A stretch of DNA of 64,000 nucleotides from Candidula unifasciata (GCA_905116865.2 CAJHNH020001155.1:62001-126000); one strand, 5' to 3'; positions 1 to 12,589 are shown, counted from the stretch's first letter. Notes: generated by a model not told the origin, from the letters alone. Program-made: numbers and translations.

Positions 1-629
1 TATGCTGGGGCTAAGACCTCTGGCCCGTGACGATCCCCGTTTTTGAACATTTTGGTCCCTGAACCAACTTAGTTAAATAGCCCTGAACTACAATATTAGT
101 CTTCGACCACAAACGTTAAAATAGCACTAAAGGACAGTGGTGTTTGAGTAAAATTATTGGAAATAGTATTATAATTAAAACAGCTGAATGGAAAATAAAG
201 TGCTCAGAAAGGTTTAGCATAAAGACAAAATCCTTTTGTGTATTTATTAATGTTGTTAGCTACTTTAGTTTAATGTTGCTTTAATCAAATCCATAAATAA
301 TTTTTATTGAAGCAAAATTGTTTTTAAAATTGCTCTTAAGGCTGCTAACTGAACTGGAGATTACAAAAATCTCAGTCTAGATTGTAAACCAACAAGGCAA
401 ATCCCAGGTACATTGTTCAACACCCAAAGAAGTTATAATTGGGGTATTTGCAATGACTACACTAGCCTTATGTAGCCTGTGCTCTTAAGTTGGAAAATAC
501 TTAACGTTCAGAGACTTTTAAAACAAATATTGCCCTGATGTGACCTTGCAAATTCAAATTATTCTTAAACTATTATTTAGCACAGGGGTGAGAGAGGGGG
601 AGAGATGGCCAGCTCACGGGTCATATAAT
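1..629. other. Intron or upstream sequence, nothing recognised
   Basis: AT-rich sequence with no cadherin-like frame, no long open frame and no repeat that I can match elsewhere in the window. It is presumably an intron, because the first exon seen (2693) begins in the middle of an EC repeat. Confidence 0.5.
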
Positions 630-633
630 AAGT

Positions 634-885
634 AAGTAAAGTAAAGGACCCTTTTCTACACCTTTAGGCATATAGGGCTAGACCTATATTTTTATAGACA
701 ATCGGCACAAGTTGGGGGATGTGGTCAGCATCATGCCAGCCGCCTTCACTTTCCAGGACTGAACCTGGTACCCACTCAAGGCTGGGTCTACCTGGAAGTC
801 AAGGTAATTTTTGAAAAAATTCCAGCTCCGCCTTCCGATCCTCAGGCGAGCGTCTAGCCACTAATCCATGAGGACTCTTTCACAG
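634..885 (-). mobile_element. SINE family A copy
   Basis: This copy matches copies at 20754, 32556, 50507, 53906 and 58165. On the + strand it starts with a 'aaagtaaaggacccttttc' block, continues through 'gtggtcagcatcatgccagc' and ends in a degenerate tRNA-like head, read on the minus strand. In better-preserved copies the head carries Pol III A and B box-like sequence, so the family is a tRNA-derived SINE. Confidence 0.7.
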
Positions 886-1582
886 GTTTTATGGGACCCC
901 AAAAAAATCAAATGATCTTGCTCTGCTAAGATAATTGCATTTACGTGTTTGATTCAGGGAAGCAGATACTAACTGGGCATGGCCTGCAAATGGTGTTGTG
1001 AGTATGCAAGTGAATTGTTCCCAAGAAACAGATTACTAATCACTGATTAAAGAATCGATATCATAGCACACCGGGCATACCCATAGATGCTCCGTCTCTC
1101 GCAGCAAATGTCTTATCCGTCTTTTTTCTTTTTTTTTATACAATGAGTAACGTGCTAAAGATAGATAGGTCTAGAGAACTCTAGGGACTTTTTAAACATC
1201 ACCTCACAAGGTCCTGTAATGACATTGATGCCTGGATGTATTTAGATACAGATATATTAGAGAGAGTTGCAGCAGGTATATATGTCTGAAATAACTGGTG
1301 CTCTTAGAGCACAATCTGATCCAACAAACTGAGGGCATGAGGCAGAAGTATAAAATGCAGGCACTTGCTACTGGACCTTCCTTATATTACAGATGTGGAA
1401 ATTGTGACTAATAATGTCACTTTTGCATCAGACTATTTAATCCCAGTGGTGCTGCTAGATACCTGCCTGCCAGCACAGCTCTACAGTCTTAAGGGATTGA
1501 AAGAGGCTTACTGCTACTGCATCACAAAAGCAGAAATTGTTATATTAAGATTTGCAAGGCAAAATAATAATATTGTACATTG

Positions 1583-1945
1583 ACAAGGACAGTGCTTTCT
1601 GTGTTTTTTACCATACACCAAACAGGCAACTGCTCAGAATGGCTGAAGCATTAACAATAAAAATCAAAAACCCACCCCTTTGTAAGCTGATGCAATTTAA
1701 AGTAAATTTGAAGTTAACCTAGTAAGTCACATGACTACAATGGACTTCCAGGGACTAGATAAACACGATGCATAGAAGAAACCATTCGCACTTCAGTTGG
1801 ATTTATTCACTTTTTTATGCTTTATCTTATGTTGATGTAACTCTGTAGTAATGCACTTGATGAGGTACAGAGAAATATGTCTGGCAATAAATTATGCATT
1901 GTATTGTTTGTGTCCGCATTTTTAAAAATAATAATAATCCAAAAC
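1583..1945 (+). mobile_element. Dispersed repeat family F copy
   Basis: Shares long stretches with 24895-25320, 38800-39175 and 52430-52590. Common landmarks are a 'gtaagtcacatgactac' segment, a 'ttatgttgatgtaactctg' segment and an end reading 'tgtttgtgtccgcatt'. No coding capacity is seen. It could be a non-autonomous DNA element or the 3' end of a LINE. The class is not decided and the orientation is arbitrary. Confidence 0.6.
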
Positions 1946-2082
1946 ACTTTAAATTTATCCGTTTTTCGATAATAAAATTAAAAATTTTATTATTATACTA
2001 ATTTGAAAATTACATTTTTCATCCAAAATCTTGACACTTATAACTTTTAATCCTATAATGTTATAATGTTAGAGAAGTAAAA

Positions 2083-2282
2083 ACTGTATCCACAAGGGAG
2101 ATAAATGGTCATAGACCACGAAGTACACCAAGAAGACGATGGAGAGATAATCTCCAGGCAGACCTACTTGATGTCACCAACTAGGAAGAGAAGGCCAACT
2201 AGAGAGATGAGTGGAGGCCGATGATATCTGCAGCAATAAACCTCAGGGTCTCAGACTGCTGGAGAAGAAGAAGGAGAAGAAT
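2083..2282 (+). mobile_element. LINE 3'-end relic with GAA tail
   Basis: Translated on the + strand the segment gives RPRSTPRRRWRDNL followed by a decayed frame and then WRRRRR at a GAA-rich tail. The motif resembles the RGRPRTRWKDNI box at the C-terminus of the RTE/CR1-like LINE at 12590. It is therefore read as a heavily 5'-truncated retrotransposon copy. Confidence 0.5.
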
Positions 2283-2392
2283 GTTATAATTAACACTTAT
2301 AATTTACCCAATATTAAATAGTCAAAGATAAAAAGCAAACAAATGTCCAGTGTCTGAAAAGAAAAAAACCCTGTTAATCCAATAATTATCCT

Positions 2393-2621
2393 ACTATAGG
2401 GTACTCCTTACGTCCTTCTTAGGACGTAATTTTTTGTTATTTGAAGCCCCACTCTGGCTTTTGCCAGGGGCCGCAATATAGGCAGGCCATCAATATGGCC
2501 AATTGTCTGAACGCGGTTTCTGGGACCTCTCCACGGTGATCCTCATCCGCATGGTGGCACTTTGTGTCATCGGGTGTTTATCGCTTGTGTGATGTCCTGG
2601 TGGGGTAGAAAGTCAGTCAGT
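2393..2621 (-). mobile_element. Short interspersed element R1 with 13 bp TSD
   Basis: The insert is flanked by the same 13 bp, caataattatcct, at 2380-2392 and 2622-2634. The body is shared with copies at 10280, 26553 and 49737: a GAAGCCCCACTCTGGCTTTTG block, a GGTGATCCTCATCCGCATGG block, and a tetranucleotide tail (agtc repeats here). It carries no protein. I do not recognise a named family. The strand is ambiguous, and I used the tail as the 3' end. Confidence 0.75.
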
Positions 2622-2692
2622 CAATAATTATCCTGAAGGTTAAACAGGAACTCTGCTACTAAATTAACACAACTACTACTTCTCTATTACAG

Positions 2693-2930
2693 GTTCAGAA
2701 TCAATGAAAGTACAGGAGAGGTGTTTACTAATGTTTTATTAAACAGAGAACAGCAAGAGATTTACATTGTGTCTGTCAAAGCAGCAGACAAAGGGAATTT
2801 CGCCACTACCACACAGCTCACCATAACAGTCACAGACATCAATGACAACTCTCCACAGTTTCTGCAGAATGAGATTTCAGTCACCATTTCAGAGAATGAG
2901 CCCTATTTTTCACCTCCACTGCTGGCTGAG
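2693..2930 (+). CDS. Cadherin exon A, block 1
   Basis: The acceptor ends at 2692 and the donor is GAG|gtaaaa. The exon starts one base into the frame (phase 2) and ends in phase 0, giving 79 full codons. It encodes the second half of an EC repeat: FRINESTGEV, then LNRE, the VKAADKG turn, and the calcium motif DINDNSPQF. The next repeat begins with a SENE motif. It has the same length (238 nt) and phases as exon A of block 3 at 56584, and is close to the 241 nt copy at 31147. Confidence 0.92.
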
Positions 2931-3925
2931 GTAAAAGCTTTAATTCTTTCAAGTTCTTAAAGTTCAACGAAACTTGACCTAAACATTTTTAGCTGTGACC
3001 CTTGACCTAACTCACTATTCCTACCTCTATTCCTGACAAGTACCCTCATCCTGCATCACATGTGACTCAGAGTCTCTACCGTTCAGGTATGTTATTGATA
3101 TTTCTGTGAGAAACCTCTACTAAACTCTTTGAGAGGTTTAGCATCAAAGGCCCAATGGGTAGTAAAGAGAGACTAAAATCGACACATCATGCGTTCATTG
3201 GGCTTCTAGGTAAGAACCTATGAACATATGATGTGTTCCCTGGGACTCAAAGAGTTAAAGATAATTGTTTGTGTGATCTTGTTTGTAAATTGTATTATTG
3301 TCTATTTAGGTGAAGGCACTTTAACCACAATGTTCACTTGTCATTTATGCTTTTAATAATGTAAAGCTGAATGGTCATACTTCTCATTTTTATTGTTATC
3401 TTTTCAAGGTAAGTTCTTGATCAACTATTTCAGTCACAGAAAGTTTTGCAACTATTATAAAGTTACAAAGTAACAAGTTTTTTTTTAAATGAGTTAATGA
3501 CTTGTTGAAAAAAAAAAAACTAAGTACAGAGTAAAAGTTGCCTCTTGTGACTGGATCAGATTTCTTTAATAATCTCCTAATCACAAATAACCTAGTGGTT
3601 AAGATAAGCTTATACTGTCTAATTTTTTTATGTACAAGAAGAGTTAATGGATTATTCAGTCATGCTGAAATAAATTATAGTTAGCTGTGTTTCATGGAAA
3701 TTCCTATCCTTTTTTTTTTGAAAGCCTCCACAATGAATTAAATGTGCCAACATTTCAGTTGGATAAATGTCGATCATGATAAATTCTGTGTGTGAGCCTT
3801 AATTATATTGGTACAAGAGTCTAGTGTCAGTGGACTTGGTAGGGAACCTTCAAGCTAATGCAGTCTAAAATTGATACTATGAAATATATGGGAAGTAAAC
3901 ACAACCACTATTGAAAAATATATGT
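2931..3925. other. Intron sequence, nothing recognised
   Basis: AT-rich intronic sequence with several homopolymer runs. I see no exon and no clear transposon. The minus-strand frame around 3396-3584 is low complexity and is not a gene. Confidence 0.6.
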
Positions 3926-3929
3926 GTAT

Positions 3930-4434
<505 letters not shown>

Positions 4435-4439
4435 TTGGA

Positions 4440-5690
4440 GGGCATTAATTCTTCTTCTTCTTCTTCGTTCACCAGCTGTGAATTCGGAAGGTCGAGGTTA
4501 ACCGTCCGCTTGAACTTTTGGCTTTTACCTGGACCTGAGTTTTGCGTGTACAACCGTTTTACTGGCTTTTGCCGTTCCCTGCCTCACGGGCAGATGTACT
4601 CCGACTTCGAGGGAAGACGTCAGTCCTATTTCTAGGATGACTGTGGCCATTGTTTTGTGTGGGTCAAGATGTTGCCTTATTTGTGGGGTGACCTCTTTGT
4701 CCCTTTCTCCACAGGTGTTGCCCCCAGAGTACACCTTTGGGGCAGCCCTGTGTGGAACAGTTAGCTCTCAAGGGAAGGCAGGGGCAGATCATTGGCATTT
4801 CCCGCCATCCAAGGAGGCATCCATAAAAGCAGAACCAATACATAACGCTCTGGTTCTGGGCTCACCCAAGGAATCGTCACGTCCTGCACATAACTGCTTA
4901 ACCTCACAACCGTATTAGGCTTCCTGTTCAACACAGGCTGCACCCTCCGGGGATCAGCAGGGAGCAGCCCGTGGGTTCTGGACTTTGTGACCACACAAAT
5001 AGGTACATTCTTCTTTGTTGAACATTAGACACCTTTAACATTCAGCGAACTGCGGACACACACAGTATCTTGGCACTTTGCCCTCCTCTACATCGGAAAC
5101 CGGCTGGGAGGTGCCCGCTAACGGGATGCACCAGGCGCAGCCTTAAGGGACAGCGAACGCTGGAGCCAGGACTGCGCTGCAACAGAATGCAGAACGAATG
5201 CTGCCCCACGGAGAGCATTAATAATATCAGCATTATCCATAGGCTGACCGTCAGTAGTCACAGAAATTGCAAATCCAGTTGACCTATCAGCTCTTTCATT
5301 CCCATTGAGGCCCGTGTGTACTGCAATGAAAAAAAAGGTGTCTCCACGCACAGTGGACTTTTGAATCACCTTCACACCGAATCTGTCTGAACTCCCCAGA
5401 TCATACTCACTGAATCACTGAGTACACATATGCGGGTTTAATTTTGTGTTTTGAGCCACATGAACGCTTGCATTACTGCCTTCACCCTCATCGTCATGCT
5501 ACTGGTTACCATGGAGAAGGAACCATTGATTTCATTGACTGTTCTGCCTGCTGAGTGGGCATATAACATTGGCACATAACAAATCGGTCTGTGTAAATCT
5601 GCCTGGTCTGAATTTTTACTGACGATAGAGTTGACCTCTGCATTGACAGCAACAGATTCTGCTTTCTGTATCACTTGTCAACTGTGGCAA
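4440..5690 (-). mobile_element. LINE relic with RNase H domain and GAA tail (3'UTR family C)
   Basis: A CTT run at 4449-4465 is the antisense GAA tail. The next 300 bp match family C fragments at 29697, 42945, 44290 and 45015. On the minus strand, 5118-5375 contains an RNase H motif reading HTGLNGNERAD, and 5438-5674 contains SSMTMRVKAVMQAF, the conserved helix of retroelement RNase H. Family C may therefore be the 3'UTR of an RNase H LINE, although this joining is an inference. Stops and frameshifts show that it is dead. Confidence 0.65.
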
Positions 5691-6241
5691 TACAGGAAAA
5701 TTTACAAATAAACGCATGAGGCACAGGTATTCACTCTGCACCAGGGGTGATGTCGGTTAGGCTGCATATTTGCTTGATAACATCTTCTGCCAGACTTAGC
5801 ATGATTTTACCCTCTTCAGCCTATCACTCTTTTCACTGAAAAGCACTTGATGCAGTGGATGTTTCTTATCAGCACATATTTTAAGGTTTGCCTGAGCCGT
5901 CCAGATCTTGATCCTTTGGTTCATGGTCAGAAAGTCGAGTAGATATCTCAAGTATTAGTTTGTGTGCACACGCATGTGTGCATTCCTACAAATTAGAGAA
6001 AAAGTATGTGTGTGTATATGTGTGTGCAGGCGTGTGTGATGCATCTGTGTGCATAAAAAAGAAAAAAACATCTTAGGTAATAAATCTTACCACTGAAAAG
6101 TATAAAAGTAACGTAGATTTAAATTCTGGTTACTTATTCAGAAGCAATAATAAAAAAATCATTTAAGGCATATTCAAGCAATTGTGATTTCACAGAAAAA
6201 TGCTAAAAACAATTCTTTGAAATAATCTGAATTTTGAGTTA
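5691..6241. other. Intron sequence, nothing recognised
   Basis: AT-rich sequence with a short GT-rich patch near 6000-6040. No exon or identifiable transposon is seen. Confidence 0.5.
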
Positions 6242-6284
6242 AGTTAAACTTCTTCTTCTTCTTCTGTGTTCGATATCAGTCGTG

Positions 6285-7155
6285 CTAAACATTGAATCCT
6301 GTCTGGGTCACAAATAGGATTGTGCGTTTAAGGTCGCCACCGGTCCCCCATAGCTTCTCTTGCAATGTGGCTCCTTTGGGCCAGATCCACAGTCTTTGCT
6401 GGGAGAGGTTAGGGCAGTACTGTAGTATGTGCTCTGGGGTTTGTCTTTCTGCTCCACAATCACAGGCAGCAGATTCTTCTATGCCTATCCTGTACAAGTG
6501 TGCTCGAAGACCACAGTGTCCAGTCCGAAGTCTAAAAATTGATGTTTGTTCTTTCCTGTTGAGTTTGTTTATGCTGTCACTCTCTGGTCTGTAATCACCA
6601 TTCTGCCTTCTCCACTCCCGCTTGAAAGACTGCTTTAGCGCTGTTTTGGTTTCCTTGTAGCTGTGTGGTGGATGAGGTTGTGGAAGATTACTCCCAGCTT
6701 TTGCCAACTCATCTGCTCTCTCATTTCCTTGAATACCACAGTGGGCTGGTATCCACTGCAAGACCAGTTCTGCTTCCTTGGAGAGTAAGCCAATGTTGGT
6801 CCTTAGATCAGCAATTAGTTTGTCTTGTTTTTTGCTGGATAGTGCTTGGAGAACAGACAATGAGTCACTAAGTATAACAATTTTGTGCCCTCTGTGTTCT
6901 TGAGTGATGAGATGTTGGACTGCAGAGAGGAGGGCAGTTGCCTCAGCTCTGAAGTTAGTGCAGATGTCACCTGCTGGTAGAGAGAGAGAGTTTCTGCTCT
7001 ACTGCAAGGGGGTTTAATGTAAATTCCACAACCCCCTTTTCTGACTGCATCTGTAGCAGAGCCGTCGGTGAAAACCTGAGTCCAAGTGGTGTTTGGATAC
7101 TTCTCATCAAGCATAGCAAGAGCCAGGGTTCTCTGTTGTGTCTCCGTCTGGGCAT
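6285..7155 (-). pseudogene. LINE RNase H domain and C-terminal tail (degenerate)
   Basis: The minus strand encodes a ribonuclease H domain, which in LINEs removes the RNA strand during retrotransposition. Catalytic positions visible are D in FTDGS, E in a RAEAT-like helix (reached through a frameshift near 6950), D in LSDSLSVLQAL, and the HCGIQGNERADELA motif. A cysteine/histidine cluster, ACDCGAERQTPEHILQYC, follows as in many non-LTR elements. At least one frameshift separates the two open pieces. Confidence 0.85.
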
Positions 7156-7159
7156 CTTT

Positions 7160-7741
7160 TTAAGTGATTCCTGGTACCTTTAGGACTACATTTGCTTTCT
7201 CTGGCTTGCTTGTCCATGGTTCTGGCCTAAGTTTTTCGCACAGTGCAACATCTCTTTCAAGCAGATCTTGGTATTGTCTGTACAGTTCTCTAGCAAGGTG
7301 GTTGGGGCTCTGACGCTTCAGTCTGTTTTTTGTTCTCTCTTGAGATTTAAAATGCAGTGGGTGACTTTGAAGTCTTTTTAGTTTCTCATACTGTAAAAGA
7401 GTTTTGTATTGTCTTCTGAGTTCGAGTGGTTCAGTATCTGCTATCTTTTCTATTTCTCTGATGGGGGTGGTTTTAATGGCTCCGAGAACAATCCTTAATC
7501 CCATATTCTGAACCTTGTCCAGTTTTCCCATTGTTGTCTTGGCTGCTGCAGCCCATGCAGTGGAGGCATATTCCATGACTGGCCTGACTGCTCCAGTATA
7601 TACTTGTTTTAGGATTCTAGAGTTAGCGCCCCATGTGGTACCCGCTAATTTTTTCATAACTGCAAGCTTCTTGAATGCTTTTCCCTGTATTGCTTCTACA
7701 TGTGACTTCCAAGTTAGTCGCGAATCAAGTGTAACACCCAA
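7160..7741 (-). pseudogene. LINE reverse transcriptase thumb/connection region
   Basis: A 193-codon open stretch begins with GVTLDSRLTWKSH and contains VYTGAVRPVMEYASTAW, the usual post-palm box of Jockey, I and CR1 type LINEs. It lies between the palm and the RNase H domain of the same element. The first codon is not a real start, because the frame is a fragment of a longer polyprotein. Confidence 0.87.
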
Positions 7742-7744
7742 AAA

Positions 7745-8969
7745 GGTAGGAGTGTCAGTCTGTGGAATGAGCTGGTTTTTAATCCAAATTTAGATTTTTT
7801 CTTTTTTTGGGGAGAGAGAGAAAAGTGATGCTGTGCTTTTGGATTTATTTAGCTTTAGACCCCACTTTTCGGTCCAGTCTTCTACATTTTCCACAGTTTT
7901 TTGTAACAGACATGAGGCTGTGGTAGTGTATTCTGAGGCTGTCCAAACTGCAAAGTCATCAGCATGTAGGGTATTATAAACGTGCTGGTGGCAGGTTGCT
8001 GTGATATCATTAATGTAAACCAGGAACAGAGTTGGTGATATAGCACGGCCCTGGGGAAACTCCTTCTCTTAGTTTTGCCAGTTTGCCGATGTGTCCATCA
8101 ATTCTGAATCTGGCTCTGCGTTGGAAAAGAAAGTCTTTGATCCATTTGTACATGTTGTGCACAACTCCTGCCTGTAGCAGTTTTAGTTGTAGGCCTTCTT
8201 TCCAAACTGTATCAAAAGCACGAGAGAGGTCAAAAAAGACAGCAAAAACTTTCTTTTTTTTCTGGAAGGCATTCTCAATTTCCTGTGTCAGATATGTCAA
8301 CTGGTCCTCTGTATTTCTGTGCGGTCTGTATCCTGTCTGGGTGGTTGTGATTACTGAGTTTGTCTCCAGGAACCATATTAGTCTTTTATTTACTAATTTC
8401 TCCATCAATTTTCCTACACAACTAAGAAGGCTAATAGGTCTGTAGCTTTTTGGGTCTCTTCTGTCTCCACCCTTTTTAAGAATAGGCTGGATGAGGGCTT
8501 CCTTCCAGGCTGACGGTACTACCCCTTTTTGCCAGCTCTGGTTGTAGATGCAGAGGAGAAACTTCTTGGCAGCAGGTCCAAGATGAGAGAGAAATTTGTT
8601 TGTAATGCCGTCAGCCCCTGGGGCTTTCTTCATTTTCAACTCTCCAATTCCAACTTCCAGCTCTTGCAAGGTAAACTTTTCTGACATGCAGGCTTTTGTT
8701 TTTGTGCTAGAGTCTGCTAGAAGAGTCTTGGTCTGGTTTCGTACTTCTTTTATTCTTTGCATGGGAATATGAACCTCAGTTTCCTTCTGGTGTGTTTCAG
8801 CTAGCACATCTGCTGCTACCTTGCCAGTAAACGATCCATCGTTTGTTTGGAGTACAACTCTGGCTTTTTCCGTCTTGTCTCCATTCAAGCTTTTTGTGAG
8901 ATTCCACAGACGTGAAGTGTCCTTCTCGAGGTTAAATGACGCTGTCTTTTTGTGCCAGCTTTCCCTCAT
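7745..8969 (-). pseudogene. LINE reverse transcriptase core (frameshifted)
   Basis: On the minus strand 8969-8010 encodes 319 residues with KKAPGADGITNKFL, the block SYRPISLLSCVGKLMEKLV, and a palm D in FFDLSRAFDTVW. The frame breaks near 8045, where GVSPGPCY replaces the usual G-PQG-box continuation. The palm continues in another frame with LHADDFAVWT, an unusual H in place of the aromatic residue before ADD. The element is inactive. Confidence 0.87.
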
Positions 8970-9184
8970 CTGATTATTTCTCTCTCTGACGAAGGCTGCT
9001 TTTGCTCAGTTATGAAGTATTACATTTTTATCTGTCGGATCCTTCTACATCTTTTCCCTCCTGGTACTAAGTTTGGAATGCAGAGTGTCCAGTTCAGGCG
9101 ACCAGTAAGGTTTAAAGTTTTTCCTGCTGCCTCGTGGTATGTTACCCTTGGCTGCATTTAGAATAGTTAGTTTAGTTAAACATA

Positions 9185-9440
9185 AAAAGTTCCTTTTACA
9201 CCCCAGTTGACCATTGGGCAAATTAGGCTAGGTTCATTTTCTTTAAAGACTATCAGTGATGTGGCTAGAATCACACTGATCACCTATACTTCCCAGGATT
9301 TTACCTGGCACCCTTTTTGAGGATGAGTCACCCTGGGAGCTAAAGTCATTTATTAAAAACATCTGGCTCCAAGCAGATTTGAACTAACAACCTTTGGATT
9401 TACAGATAAGCGTTTAACTAATACACCACCGTGACTCCCC
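9185..9440 (-). mobile_element. SINE family A copy, diverged
   Basis: Starts with a 'aaaaagttccttttacac' block and ends in an antisense tRNA-like head containing 'gaactaacaacctttgg'. The layout matches other family A copies but the sequence is older. It lies directly beside the LINE insertion. Confidence 0.55.
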
Positions 9441-10279
9441 CCATGCTAAGACATTACCAGAACATATAAAAATAAGAAGTAGACGACTGCCATTAACGGT
9501 CGCAGTATGAGAAGATGACAACTGAAATACATTGAAACAAATAGAAAAATAAATCAGACACAGAAAGAAGACTACAAAAGATTCTCCAGAGCCTTTAAAA
9601 AATAAAAATATATGTTCTTGAAAAATGATCATGAAATATAATTCCAGTTCTGAGGATTGAAGTATGACAACTGTATTGGTGTGAATCAGTAGACTAATCA
9701 CAATGCAGTCACAGCTTCTCTCAGACACACATACACATAGATTAATTTTTCTAATTAATATAGTGGATAAGTGGGTTTACTTTAAGTCATGGCAAATTTT
9801 TGCTTTTGACAATAATTAACCATTGCAATGTCCTCGTTTGTTCCATATGTACATTAATAGAATATAGTTCCATCACTCAGCTACTGAGCTGAGTGCATGA
9901 TACGACACTGAGCTGTGATTTTCATTTGGAATGTTTTTTTAGTTGTGCTAAACATTGCTTATGTTAGGAACTTCAGATTCAGAAAAAAAAAGCTGTGGTA
10001 ATTCCTGCTTCCATCAATGAGGAACTGTATTTCTAGTGTCAGACTGTTTGTGTTGTCACCTCTGATGGCTGGCTAATATTTTTAACGTGTGTGTATACTA
10101 CTAATTTGCTGAGACTACACTCTTTGTCAATTATTTTATTTTCACAATGGACAGTGATGGACATTCTGTGTGGTTTTCATTGACACAGAAATGTGGGAAC
10201 TACCCATTTGCTGAAGTTAGAATTGTGATTGCCTGATTGCCGGATCCCATGTATTAAATGCACATACCCTTTACACACA
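9441..10279. other. Intron sequence, nothing recognised
   Basis: AT-rich sequence without cadherin motifs or matches to the repeat families found elsewhere. The minus-strand frame at 9414-9728 is low complexity and not supported as a gene. Confidence 0.5.
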
Positions 10280-10520
10280 CTAGTAGGTAGGTAGTTGTAC
10301 CCCACCAGGACATAACGCAAGCAATAAACACCCTGTGACACAAAGGGCCACCATGCAGATGAGGATCACCCGAGGAGAGGTCCCAGAAACCCCTTTCAGC
10401 AAGGAGGCCATATATCTATATGGCTGGGCTATATTCAGGGCCCCCAGCAAAAACCAGGGTGGGGCTTCAAATAACAAAAAATTGCATCCCACATGGGGTC
10501 GACTAATAAAAAATGCAACA
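10280..10520 (+). mobile_element. Short interspersed element R1 copy
   Basis: Contains the R1 landmarks TACCCCACCAGGACATAACG, GCAGATGAGGATCACCCG and a CCAGGGTGGGGCTTCAAATA end, in the inverse orientation to the copy at 2393. It has GTAG tail units at 10281-10292 and short tacacac repeats on both sides that may be the TSD. The open frames in it are chance. Confidence 0.7.
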
Positions 10521-10601
10521 TACACACTTGTATCCTTTTCAGACTGTTATTAAACTTGCAAGATTTTTTTTTTAAACTATATTAAATTTTAAACTTTATA
10601 G

Positions 10602-10920
10602 GCTATAGATGCGGATGCTCCAGGAATCAACAGCCAAATCAAATACTCACTACAGTCGTCAGTACCTGCAAATCTGCTTGCGAATTTTACATGCGATCCT
10701 ACTAAAGGGGAGATAACTCTGGTTGCACCTTTAGACTATGAAAGTCTGGACCCAAAATTAAATGGAGTTATATACCTTACAGTTATGGCAGAAGACCATG
10801 GGGTACCCCCACTTTCCAATACAACATCTGTGACTATTAATGTTAAGGACATGAATGATATGAGTCCACAGTTTACCACGCCAACTTCTGTAGTATATGT
10901 CTCTGAAAATACTTCAACAG
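10602..10920 (+). CDS. Cadherin exon B, block 1
   Basis: The acceptor follows a pyrimidine-poor stretch ending in tatag, and the donor is ACAG|gtaagc. The exon begins in phase 0, joining exon A (GAG|) in frame, and ends in phase 1. It encodes almost one whole EC repeat: AIDADAPGINSQIKYS (the calcium-binding DxD strand), LDYESLDP, VMAEDHGVP, DMNDMSPQF and VSENTSTG. Its length of 319 nt compares with 307 and 328 nt in blocks 2 and 3. Confidence 0.93.
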
Positions 10921-11003
10921 GTAAGCAATGTTTTACAATTACTCTTAACTGACATATATCCACATTTCTCTGTGTTCATTTTATCATAATGAGTTTCATT
11001 AAA

Positions 11004-11105
11004 TGGCCATGGTAGCACACTGGCTAGCTTACCCAGTGTTTAATGTGTTGTAGTTTAAATCCCTGTCCAAATTGACTGTTAAATTGTCATGGGTTTCCAG
11101 GTAGA
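11004..11105 (+). mobile_element. tRNA-like SINE remnant split by a LINE insertion
   Basis: The sequence has a tRNA-like head (agcacactggctagc as an A-box-like part, gtagtttaaatccc as a B-box-like part). It continues after the LINE fragment, at 12335-12390. The 11 bp ttccaggtaga at 11095-11105 is repeated at 12335-12345, which shows that the LINE entered an older SINE. Confidence 0.5.
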
Positions 11106-12334
11106 ATGTTGAATTGAGAATTGACATTAAAGCACTCAGGACACTCCCATAATCACTCCGTCCCCATCTTCAGCAGCAAACTAAGAATTCTAATTCTAAT
11201 GGCACCAGTAACTGTCTGATTGTATATCCGTCCTGCCCTTCCCTTGAGTGTTGAGCATCGGCCAGATCCCCTGGCAACTCCTCGAAGCACCATTCTCCTC
11301 AGACCGTAACGATCTATTTGCACTTCTGCACTGTTCACTTGATCCCAGAGAGCCCTCACAACATCTAGTTTGTCATACATCAGTTGGCCACCAAGTGGTG
11401 CAGAACCGGCCAGTCTATCTGCCTGCTCATTTCCCAACACACCGGCATGACCTGGAGAGAATATCAAAGGATGCTAACTGCACGGGATCTCTGAAATTAT
11501 GCTTGCCACTCTGCATGGAGCATAAGTGTTTCCGCCTTTCTCAACATTCTCTGTGAGTCAGTTACAATCACAAATGTGTGTACAGCTGATTCTCAAGCCA
11601 GCGGAATGAAGCAGTAACTGCCTCCACCTCTACTCTCAAACTAGACGTTGTGATATCATATGCCAGGTTTTTTGTACTACCATTTGCTTTTTCTATGCAC
11701 CCCCATGAACTACCTCTGCCCCTCAACACAGAGCCATCTGTATAAATAATTACATCACTTATGCGAGAACTGCCATGAATCATTTGTTGAACTTCTTATT
11801 CAGCAGTGCCAGCTGGCCAGTCCCTGCACTCATGACCCAAAGTGATAGGAACCCTACACAAATCTGAAACTTGCTCGGATACTTTGTCCCACTCCTCACC
11901 TCGCACAAATTTATCAAGCCCGCACACAAGCCTGACTGTGTCTTTAGCGTGCACCTTCCAAGATCTTCCTCTTTTCAGTCTGTGACGCTTAGCTCTACCC
12001 AGGGCTTCATGCAGGAGGTGCTTCCTTTCCACAGCTACTCTGAGATATGTCATTTCTTGCAGAACATTGAGCATAACTGCAATAGTAGGCAGTGCAAGTA
12101 TATATCTACTGGGGTATCTCTTCTACATCCCAGAATTACCTGCATGGCTTCATTCTGTATGCGTTCAACCTGACTGTATGTGTTCTTGTTAACACAAACT
12201 AACACATGTATCATCCTACAGGCAGGCTAATACACTAACATGAAGCTACCTGTCGTGAATTATCAGTCAAAACATAGAAAACATCTAACAGTCAAAACAA
12301 CACCATCTTGTCCCCAAGTCTTACTCTCACCAAC
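11106..12334 (-). mobile_element. RNase H LINE family D copy with 11 bp TSD
   Basis: An antisense 1.2 kb fragment is bounded by ttccaggtaga at 11095-11105 and 12335-12345. Minus-strand frames encode a Ribonuclease H domain: IIYTDGSVLRGRG (first Asp), TTSSLRVEVEAVTASFRWLE (Glu helix) and HAGVLGNEQADRLAGSAPLG (last Asp). A further frame upstream (11796-12074) is the region preceding RNase H. This is the most complete copy of a family present in a dozen or more fragments in the window. Frameshifts and the missing RT show that it is dead. Confidence 0.85.
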
Positions 12335-12589
12335 TTCCAGGTAGAGGCAGCCTAAAAATGCATAACAGAAAATGTTCAGGGAAGTAAAGGTTTGTTATTA
12401 ATCTCACCATAAATGGTGGAGTATTGATTAGTCTATAGACTGTTGGCACTACATTTATATTTACAGCACACTTCAAGGTGTAGACAATGTTTATTCAGTT
12501 TACCATTTGTAGTATGCAATTGGAGCGTGGGGGGAATTGCACACCTGATAAAAGTATCTAGGGTATAATTATACTTTAGTTACACACTG

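Larger units (their letters stand above)
6250..9173 (-). mobile_element. Jockey/I-like LINE with RT and RNase H, 5'-truncated
   Basis: The element ends in a GAA tail (CTT run at 6250-6264 on +). It is flanked by an 8 bp direct repeat, agttaaac, at 6242-6249 and 9174-9181, taken as the TSD. Minus-strand frames give in order: a pre-RT region with YWSPELD; RT core (8010-8969); RT palm with HADD near 7960; thumb/connection (7160-7741); and RNase H (6285-7114). The endonuclease domain is missing, so it is a truncated copy of about 2.9 kb. It lies in the intron between cadherin exons A and B, antisense to the gene. Confidence 0.88.

Noticed and set aside
8083..8445. 120-codon + strand frame
   Set aside because: It is antisense to the reverse transcriptase core of the LINE.
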